DNA from: Gemmataceae bacterium
GTDB lineage: Bacteria > Planctomycetota > Planctomycetia > Gemmatales > Gemmataceae
Assembly (NCBI GenBank): GCA_017853285.1
Contig: JAFMJU010000083.1
Location: 1 to 10,897, forward strand
Length of the DNA stretch: 10,897 nucleotides
Direction: 5' to 3'
Shown: piece by piece, positions 6,073 to 10,897 of the stretch
How the letters are laid out: each line of letters begins with the position of its first letter
Position numbering within the stretch: the stretch's first letter is position 1
The notes under the pieces: generated by a model
The model's database searches: none
The model's input: only the letters and a program-made list of their open reading frames with translations
Told to the model about the DNA's origin: nothing
Made by a program: the position numbers and the translations under genes

Positions 6073-7011
6073 ATGGCCCTTTCCACCCCCTGGACACACC
6101 GCCACCTGCTGGGTCTGGAAGCGTTGAGCGCGGCGGAAATCACATCGCTTTTGGACCATGCCGACAGCTTCCTTCCCGCCTGCAAGGACCCGGCCACCAA
6201 GCGGACCGACCTTGCGGGCAAATGCGTGGTGAACCTGTTTTTTGAAAACAGCACCCGCACCCGGGTGAGTTTTGGTCTGGCTGCCCGGCGACTGGGTGCC
6301 GAGGTGATCGATTTCGCCGTCGGCGGGTCCAGCGTCAGCAAGGGTGAGACCTTTGTGGACACCGCCCGCAACATCGAGGCGCTGGGTATTCACCTGGTGG
6401 TGGTGCGCCACTCCTGCCCGGGCACCCCGCACCTGCTGGCCCAGAATATCCAGGCGGGTGTGGTGAACGCTGGCGACGGCCCGCACGAGCACCCCACCCA
6501 GGGCTTGCTCGACCTGCTGACCATCCGCCAACGGCTGGGTCGCATCGATGGTCTCACCGTGGCGCTGGTGGGCGACATCCGCCACAGCCGCGTGGCCCGC
6601 AGCAACATCCATGGGCTGCTGAAACTGGGCGCCCGCGTGATCGTGTGCGGCCCCCCCACGCTGGTGCCCCCCGAAATCACCCAGATGGGCGTGGAAGTGG
6701 CGCATGATCTCGACCGCATCCTGCCCGAATGCCATGTCCTCAATGTGCTCCGCATCCAGTTCGAACGGCAAAAGGGCCCCAACTTCCCGGGTGTGCGCGA
6801 GTATTTCCACCTCTACGGCGTGACCGCCCAGCGGCTGGCACGCGCGCGGCAAGGGGTGCTAGTCTTGGCGCCCGGACCCATCAACCGCGGGGTGGAGCTC
6901 ACCCCCGAGGTGGCCGACGGCCCCTCCAGCGCTGTGCTCGACCAGGTGACCAACGGGCTGGCCGTCCGCATGGCGGTGTTGGACGCCTGCGCCAAGGCGG
7001 CTGGGAAATGA
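6073..7011 (+). CDS. pyrB: Aspartate carbamoyltransferase catalytic subunit
   Basis: The 312-residue product is a full-length aspartate carbamoyltransferase, which joins carbamoyl phosphate and L-aspartate to carbamoyl-aspartate in pyrimidine synthesis. Seen are the carbamoyl-phosphate loop STRTR (60-64) within FFENSTRTR, the SVSKGET loop with Lys90, HPTQ at 140-143, GDIRHSRVARS at 167-177, LRIQFER at 226-232 and PGPINRGVEL at about 267-276. The last motif usually begins with His; here the residue is Ala266. The ATG at 6073 is chosen because the protein then starts just before the conserved RHLLGLE segment. A GTG frame extension to 6007 adds sequence unlike the family. No clear ribosome binding site precedes the ATG. 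The stop overlaps the next gene as ATGA. The usual partner pyrC is not next to it, and no regulatory pyrI is seen. Confidence 0.96.
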   Translation: MALSTPWTHRHLLGLEALSAAEITSLLDHADSFLPACKDPATKRTDLAGKCVVNLFFENSTRTRVSFGLAARRLGAEVIDFAVGGSSVSKGETFVDTARNIEALGIHLVVVRHSCPGTPHLLAQNIQAGVVNAGDGPHEHPTQGLLDLLTIRQRLGRIDGLTVALVGDIRHSRVARSNIHGLLKLGARVIVCGPPTLVPPEITQMGVEVAHDLDRILPECHVLNVLRIQFERQKGPNFPGVREYFHLYGVTAQRLARARQGVLVLAPGPINRGVELTPEVADGPSSAVLDQVTNGLAVRMAVLDACAKAAGK

Positions 7012-8477
7012 GCGGCGCCTCCGCCCCCGCGCCTTGGGTCCTTACCCTCGATATCGGCAGTTCCTCCATCCGCGCGGTGGCGCGGGATGCGCGTGGCCGC
7101 ACCCTGCCCGGCATGGTTGCCGGCAAGGCTGCCGCACCACTTCAGGCGGGTGCTGATGGCAGCGCGGTCTTCAGCCCGGCACAGGTTCTCCAGGCATGCG
7201 ATTCCGCCATCGACCAGGCCCTCGCCTCACTGGGGCAGGAAGCGTGCCACATCGGTGCCGTGGCGATCGACAGTTTCGGCAGCAGCCTCGTGGCGGTGGA
7301 CGATCAAGGCTCCGCGCTCACCGAGGTGTTGTGCTATGCCGACACCCGCGGCTCGGCCCAGGCCAACCACTGGCGCCGGACATTGGATGAGCCAACCGAC
7401 CACGATCGCACCGGCACCCGTTTGCATGCCAGTTACTGGCCGGCCCAGTTGGCCTTTTTGTTGGCGGAACAACCCGGCTTGCGATCCGCCCGTTTCTGGC
7501 CGATTGGCACCTGGCTGATGTGCCAGTGGTTTGGCCCCAAGGCTTCCTCGGCCAGCCTGTCCGCCATGGCTTGGACCGGCCTGCTGGACCGCAAGAGCCT
7601 CACCTACGACACCGTCTGGCTGGACCGCTTGAACCTTCGGGAAGAACAGCTACCCAGGCCTTCTGATTTCGCCCGCGCTGAACAGGGCCTGACCCGGGAA
7701 TATGCCAGCCGCTGGCCAGCTTTGGCCGGGGTGCCCTGGTTTCTCCCCATCGTCGATGGGGCCGCCGCCAATGTGGGCGGGGGCGCCTACCGCCCCGGAT
7801 CCTTGGCCATCACCCTGGGCACCACCTGTGCGATGCGCGTGGTGCCAGACCACGAGCCGGCCACATTGCCCTTCGGCCTGTGGCAGTACAGGGTCGACCG
7901 ATCCCGTCCTCTTGTGGGTGGAGCCCTCACCGAGGGGGGCGGTGTCTTTGACTGGGCCTGCAGGTTGACGGGCATCCTCCCCGGACCGGAGCTGGAAACT
8001 GCCTTGAAAGATCGCAAACCCGGCGCCGGTGGGCTGGTGATGGTCCCCCTTCTGGCGGGCGAACGCGCCCCGGGCTGGAACGATGCTGCCCGCGGCACCT
8101 TGGGCGGCATCAGCCTGGCCACCACGGGCATCGATCTGGTGGCATCCGCCATCGAGGGAGTGGCCTGCCGTCTGGCCCGACTGTTCGCCCTCATGCTGGG
8201 CGTGTCCGGAAAAAACCCACGCGTGATCGCCAGCGGCGGTCTGCTGGCTTCAGAAGCATGGCGGCGCGCGCTGGCCAACGCGTTGGGTGTGGCGGTGTAT
8301 CCCTGCCTCGAGTCAGAAGCCACCGGCCGCGGCATGGCCCTGCTGGCCCTGGAGGCTCTGGGCTGCCAACCAGACTGGGAGCCTGCCCTGGGAGATCCGA
8401 TTGAGCCAGACCCGGCCCGCCATGCGGATTACCGGGAGCTGATCGACCGCCAGGCAAGGCTGGAGGGCCAAGTCTGA
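7008..8477 (+). CDS. FGGY-family carbohydrate kinase (gluconokinase-like)
   Basis: The 489-residue product has the two-domain FGGY fold. The N-terminal ATP/sugar signature is LTLDIGSSS (12-20, with Asp15), followed by AIDSFGSS at 86-93 and YADTRG at 110-115. The catalytic-base region is VDGAAANVGGG with Asp250. The C-terminal ATPase half shows ITLGTT at 268-273, GERAPGWND at 351-359, the phosphate-loop IASGG at 407-411 and TGRGMALLA at 439-447. Such enzymes phosphorylate free sugars, sugar acids or polyols in the cytoplasm. The DGAAANVG and YADTR elements are closest, as I recall, to the gluconokinase branch, but specificity is inference. Its ATG (7008-7010) overlaps the pyrB stop as ATGA, so translation is probably coupled. 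No sugar transporter or further catabolic gene lies alongside. Confidence 0.9.
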   Translation: MSGASAPAPWVLTLDIGSSSIRAVARDARGRTLPGMVAGKAAAPLQAGADGSAVFSPAQVLQACDSAIDQALASLGQEACHIGAVAIDSFGSSLVAVDDQGSALTEVLCYADTRGSAQANHWRRTLDEPTDHDRTGTRLHASYWPAQLAFLLAEQPGLRSARFWPIGTWLMCQWFGPKASSASLSAMAWTGLLDRKSLTYDTVWLDRLNLREEQLPRPSDFARAEQGLTREYASRWPALAGVPWFLPIVDGAAANVGGGAYRPGSLAITLGTTCAMRVVPDHEPATLPFGLWQYRVDRSRPLVGGALTEGGGVFDWACRLTGILPGPELETALKDRKPGAGGLVMVPLLAGERAPGWNDAARGTLGGISLATTGIDLVASAIEGVACRLARLFALMLGVSGKNPRVIASGGLLASEAWRRALANALGVAVYPCLESEATGRGMALLALEALGCQPDWEPALGDPIEPDPARHADYRELIDRQARLEGQV

Positions 8478-8509
8478 GTATGGCCTGCCGTCTTAGATCG
8501 TCCGAACGC

Positions 8510-8881
8510 TCACTCCAACCACGGATCCAGAGCAGCGGTCATTTTGGCCGTATTCAGCTCCGCCTTGCCGAAACCGATGGCCGCGCCGGCGGCTTGGGCC
8601 TCCCCCTGCGCCTCCGGCAGGTTGCTAATCAGCAGAAAGGCCGTGCCAGGGTGATCGGCTTTGGCCTGGCGCAGAAAATCAATGCCCGAATCACCGTCCT
8701 CATCAAACAGCCGGTTCACCAGCACCACATCGGCGCGGTTGGCCTTCAGCCAGCCCAGCGCCTCCTCACGCGTCGAGGCGGTGGCAATGGTAGCCTGGTA
8801 GCGCCCTTGGATAGCCCGGCTGATGTTGCCATGGTCAAACGAGCATTGCCCCACACTCAGCACGGTTTTCACATCACCCAT
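8510..8881 (-). CDS. Degenerate response-regulator receiver (pseudo-receiver) protein
   Basis: The 123-residue protein has the size and alternating strand/helix pattern of a stand-alone CheY-like receiver: KTVLSVG at 5-11, ADVVLVNRLFD at 50-60, GIDFLRQAK at 66-74, FLLISN at 82-87 and a late GFGKAEL with Lys106. The phosphorylation chemistry is damaged. The acidic pair expected after the first strand is replaced by GQCSFDH, and the phosphoacceptor position at the end of the third strand is Asn56 rather than Asp. Ser86 and Lys106 remain at the usual Thr/Ser and Lys positions. It therefore probably works without phosphorylation, perhaps as a binding partner. The ATG at 8879-8881 overlaps the upstream Rieske oxygenase gene by 8 bases, with GGGAG as ribosome binding site. 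It ends 32 bases from the convergent kinase gene. Confidence 0.75.
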   Translation of the reverse strand: MGDVKTVLSVGQCSFDHGNISRAIQGRYQATIATASTREEALGWLKANRADVVLVNRLFDEDGDSGIDFLRQAKADHPGTAFLLISNLPEAQGEAQAAGAAIGFGKAELNTAKMTAALDPWLE

Positions 8882-9935
8882 TGCCCGCTCCCGATAGTTT
8901 GAACCCCGTGGCCTTGGCCCACTTTAGATGAAAACGCCATCCGGCTACCTCACGCTTGGGCACATAGGGCCCACCGTGATAGAACCGGCTGGAGAGGTTC
9001 GACTGCACCTCTTCGCAAATCTGCATGTCTTCCCGCTGCACCTGGTCGCTGGAAGCCACAATGGCTGCCACCCGTTCCGGTGGACAATCACCCCGGGCAT
9101 ACCAGTCAAACTGCACCCGGCAACGACCGATGCCATCCGGCAACACCAGATTGGTGTCGGCCACATCACCATAGAGATTGACCATCCAGGCCGGCCACAG
9201 GTGCCAGTACCAGGCCATCGCTCCCGCGGTTGTGTCGCTCAGCGGGCAAGACTGCAGCGAGCAGTCACCCAACACTCGGGTGGAATAAGCCTTGCCCACC
9301 AGGCCCGCTGCCAGTCCCGGGTGAACCGGCCCCACATGGTAGCCCCCATCCAGGTAGTTATCGACAAACACCTTCCAGTCGCACGCCACATGGTACTCGC
9401 GGCTGGCAATCCAACGGAACCCCTCCATATGGTCACCCAGCCATTCTTGGAATGGTCCAATTTGGCCCGCCAGTGGTTGCGGCTCCGGGTGCGGCGGATG
9501 CACCCACACCCACCTGTCCCACACCTCCAGGTGCCAGGCGGGCAGGGGATGGTCCTCCCGCCGGAAAGTGGACATCCCCACCCCCTCCGGTATGCCTGTT
9601 AACCTCCCGGTCAGGTCATACATCCAGCCATGGTAGGGGCAGGTGAAGCGGGTGGCGCTCCCGCATCCTTCGGCGGCAACTCGGGCCGCCCGGTGTCGGC
9701 AAATGTTGGAAAAGGCGCTGAGCACCCCGCTTGGGTCCCGGGCAATCACCACCGGTTCGCCTGCCAGGTTCAGGGCCACATAGGCACCCGCTTCCGCGAC
9801 CTGCTCTGCCCTGCAGGCGGGAAGCCAACTGGCGCCAAAAACCCTCTGTCGATCCAGCACCAGCCATTCCGGACGGGTGTAGCATTCTGGTGGCAGGCTC
9901 CACGCCCGATCCAGCTCAGCCTCGGGGTCTAACAC
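8874..9935 (-). CDS. Rieske [2Fe-2S] oxygenase, alpha-subunit type (choline-monooxygenase-like)
   Basis: With the start used here the product is 353 residues. The Rieske cluster ligands are C-x-H at Cys79/His81 (CRHRAAR) and C-x2-H at Cys99/His102 (CPYHGW). The mononuclear iron site follows in NYLDGGYHVGPVH, with His200 and His205, bridging Asp196 and a later Asp303 in REDMQICEEVQ. The NYLDGGYH and EDxxxCExVQ elements resemble plant-type choline monooxygenases and related Rieske oxygenases; the substrate here is unknown. Electrons would come from a separate reductase not found in the window. The frame stays open to a TTG at 10041-10043, giving 389 residues. The extra 36 residues use codons unlike the rest (AGA, ACA, TTA) and lie before the family-typical beginning (RAWSLPPECY), so GTG at 9933-9935 is preferred. 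The gene overlaps the next by 8 bases. Confidence 0.9.
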   Translation of the reverse strand: MLDPEAELDRAWSLPPECYTRPEWLVLDRQRVFGASWLPACRAEQVAEAGAYVALNLAGEPVVIARDPSGVLSAFSNICRHRAARVAAEGCGSATRFTCPYHGWMYDLTGRLTGIPEGVGMSTFRREDHPLPAWHLEVWDRWVWVHPPHPEPQPLAGQIGPFQEWLGDHMEGFRWIASREYHVACDWKVFVDNYLDGGYHVGPVHPGLAAGLVGKAYSTRVLGDCSLQSCPLSDTTAGAMAWYWHLWPAWMVNLYGDVADTNLVLPDGIGRCRVQFDWYARGDCPPERVAAIVASSDQVQREDMQICEEVQSNLSSRFYHGGPYVPKREVAGWRFHLKWAKATGFKLSGAGNG

Positions 9936-10097
9936 TTCAAGCCCCCACAACCGGTATAATCCACACGGATTCCCTGTGTTTCTCAGGTGATAAGCATAGG
10001 GACCCGACTTGCCAAAGGGCAGCGGTGGGTTAGGTTTGGGCAAAGGTATCCGTATTTCGGGGTTTTATCCGGTTAGTTGGCGCGGGGGTCTCGGCAC

Positions 10098-10897
10098 ATG
10101 GCATTCCTGTCATTGGAAGAGGCGGCCAAAAAACTCGGCATGTCCGAGGATGCCCTGCGCGGATTGGCCAAGGACAAGAAAATCCGCAGCATGCTGGACA
10201 GCGGCAAGCTGATCTTCAAGGACACCGAGGTGGACGCCTACCTCGCCAAAAACCCCCCGACCGCCGAAACACGCATTCCCGCGGATGAGGATCTGGTGTT
10301 GAACCTGGGGGATGATTCCTCGGGCGACTCATTCGGCCTCGAGGGCAGCAGCGGGGAACACCCTATCCTCATGGACGAGGGTGCCGAGCAATCCGGTGAC
10401 AGCCTGGTTCTTGACGACAGCAGCGGTATCGGCCTGTTGCCTGATGAGGATCAGGCAAGCAATTCCGGCGACAACCTGGTTTTGGATGACAGCAGCGGCA
10501 TCGGCCTCCTGCCCGATGACATCGACCTCTCCGCCGCTGGCGGCAATGCCGAACAGACCATGATGATCTCCCCCGAAAGCGACAGCGATTCGGGGTCGAG
10601 CGATGTGCGCGGCGTCGCGGCCGCCCCAGGCGACAGCTCCAGCGATTTCGACCTCGATCCGGGCCAGGGCAGCGACAGCGAGTTCACCCTGGGTTCCGAC
10701 GCGCTCAATTTTCCCTCCGGCGAGGATAGCGCCAGCGGCACCGGCCTAAATATCGACGATGGGTCCAGCGGCACATTCATGCTCGATGAGAGCTCCAGCA
10801 TCTTCGAACTCGAGGCTTCCGAGGCCATCGACGGCGGCAGCGACAGCAACTTCGAGATCAATCTGGAAGACAGCTCCGGCATGGTGGAAGGGGGCGA
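10098..10897 (+). CDS. Helix-turn-helix protein with Asp/Ser-rich acidic repeats, N-terminal part (runs off right edge)
   Basis: From the ATG at 10098, 266 codons are visible with no stop. Residues 1-52 form an excisionase/MerR-like helix-turn-helix: FLSLEEAAKKLGMSEDALRG, then KLIFKDTEVDAYL. After residue ~65 the chain becomes low-complexity and strongly acidic, rich in Asp, Ser, Gly and Glu, with recurring short motifs of the type LVLDDSSG, LVLNLGDDSSG, FMLDESS and FEINLEDSSG. Proteins of this layout are, from memory, common in planctomycetes and often annotated only as DNA-binding or excisionase-family; their role is unknown. The acidic tail could be a flexible scaffold or a mimic of nucleic-acid charge, but this is inference. 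There is a weak GGGGG-type site upstream. The gene is divergent from the Rieske operon. Whether a membrane segment or enzyme domain follows cannot be seen. Confidence 0.85.
   Translation, partial: MAFLSLEEAAKKLGMSEDALRGLAKDKKIRSMLDSGKLIFKDTEVDAYLAKNPPTAETRIPADEDLVLNLGDDSSGDSFGLEGSSGEHPILMDEGAEQSGDSLVLDDSSGIGLLPDEDQASNSGDNLVLDDSSGIGLLPDDIDLSAAGGNAEQTMMISPESDSDSGSSDVRGVAAAPGDSSSDFDLDPGQGSDSEFTLGSDALNFPSGEDSASGTGLNIDDGSSGTFMLDESSSIFELEASEAIDGGSDSNFEINLEDSSGMVEGG
10392..10520 (+). repeat. Tandem 72-bp repeat inside the acidic protein
   Basis: Two in-frame copies, starting at 10392 and 10464, encode SGDSLVLDDSSGIGLLPD and SGDNLVLDDSSGIGLLPD, giving a 24-residue period (residues 99-122 and 123 onward). 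The first 57 bases of each copy are conserved, while many third codon positions differ (for example GGT/GGC, CTT/TTG, GAC/GAT), so the protein sequence is kept more strictly than the DNA. Confidence 0.85.

Noticed and set aside
5550..6374. 274-codon minus-strand open frame spanning the desaturase end and pyrB start
   Set aside because: Antisense to two genes with unambiguous family motifs and crossing their intergenic region.
6043..6852. 269-codon minus-strand open frame
   Set aside because: Antisense shadow of pyrB; His/Gly-rich translation without recognisable domain.
10451..10882. 143-codon minus-strand open frame
   Set aside because: It mirrors the Asp/Ser-rich repeats of the plus-strand gene (Ser/Leu/Pro-rich in reverse) and has no independent support.

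Overview
The window is bacterial and most likely from a planctomycete, perhaps Gemmatales-like. The evidence is a left-edge gene of the prepilin-like DUF1559 type, which is greatly expanded in Planctomycetota, and a right-edge protein with an excisionase/MerR-like helix followed by a long Asp/Ser-rich tail, an architecture I associate with that phylum. Most of the window is GC-rich and densely coded. The first ~800 bases are clearly more AT-rich. No rRNA, tRNA, CRISPR array, transposase or plasmid gene was seen.

Layout: (1) 1-430, minus: the start of a DUF1559 gene that runs off the left edge, behind a 370-base AT-rich upstream region. (2) 801-3497, minus: a tightly overlapping three-gene operon, transcribed as enolase-superfamily epimerase/cycloisomerase, alpha/beta hydrolase, CutC-family protein, with a plausible sigma70-type promoter just upstream. 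(3) 3498-3855: a 358-base gap holding that promoter, several short hairpins and a perfect 13-bp terminator-like hairpin. (4) 3856-4728, minus: a short-chain dehydrogenase, divergent from (5) 4920-5933, plus: a membrane acyl-CoA delta-9-type desaturase that probably starts at TTG. (6) 6073-8477, plus: aspartate carbamoyltransferase (pyrB) translationally coupled through ATGA to an FGGY sugar kinase. (7) 8510-9935, minus: a CMO-type Rieske oxygenase overlapping a degenerate receiver-domain protein. (8) 10098 to the right edge, plus: the helix-turn-helix/acidic-repeat protein.

How the genes work together: most are chromosomal metabolic genes. The start/stop overlaps at four junctions (two in the epimerase operon, pyrB/kinase, oxygenase/receiver) imply co-translation. 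The pairings are not textbook ones, and the functional links are inference. No obvious defence, toxin or mobile system is present. The least explained features are the hairpin-rich gap at 3607-3844, the coupled Rieske/pseudo-receiver pair, the kinase coupled to pyrB, and the acidic repeat protein.
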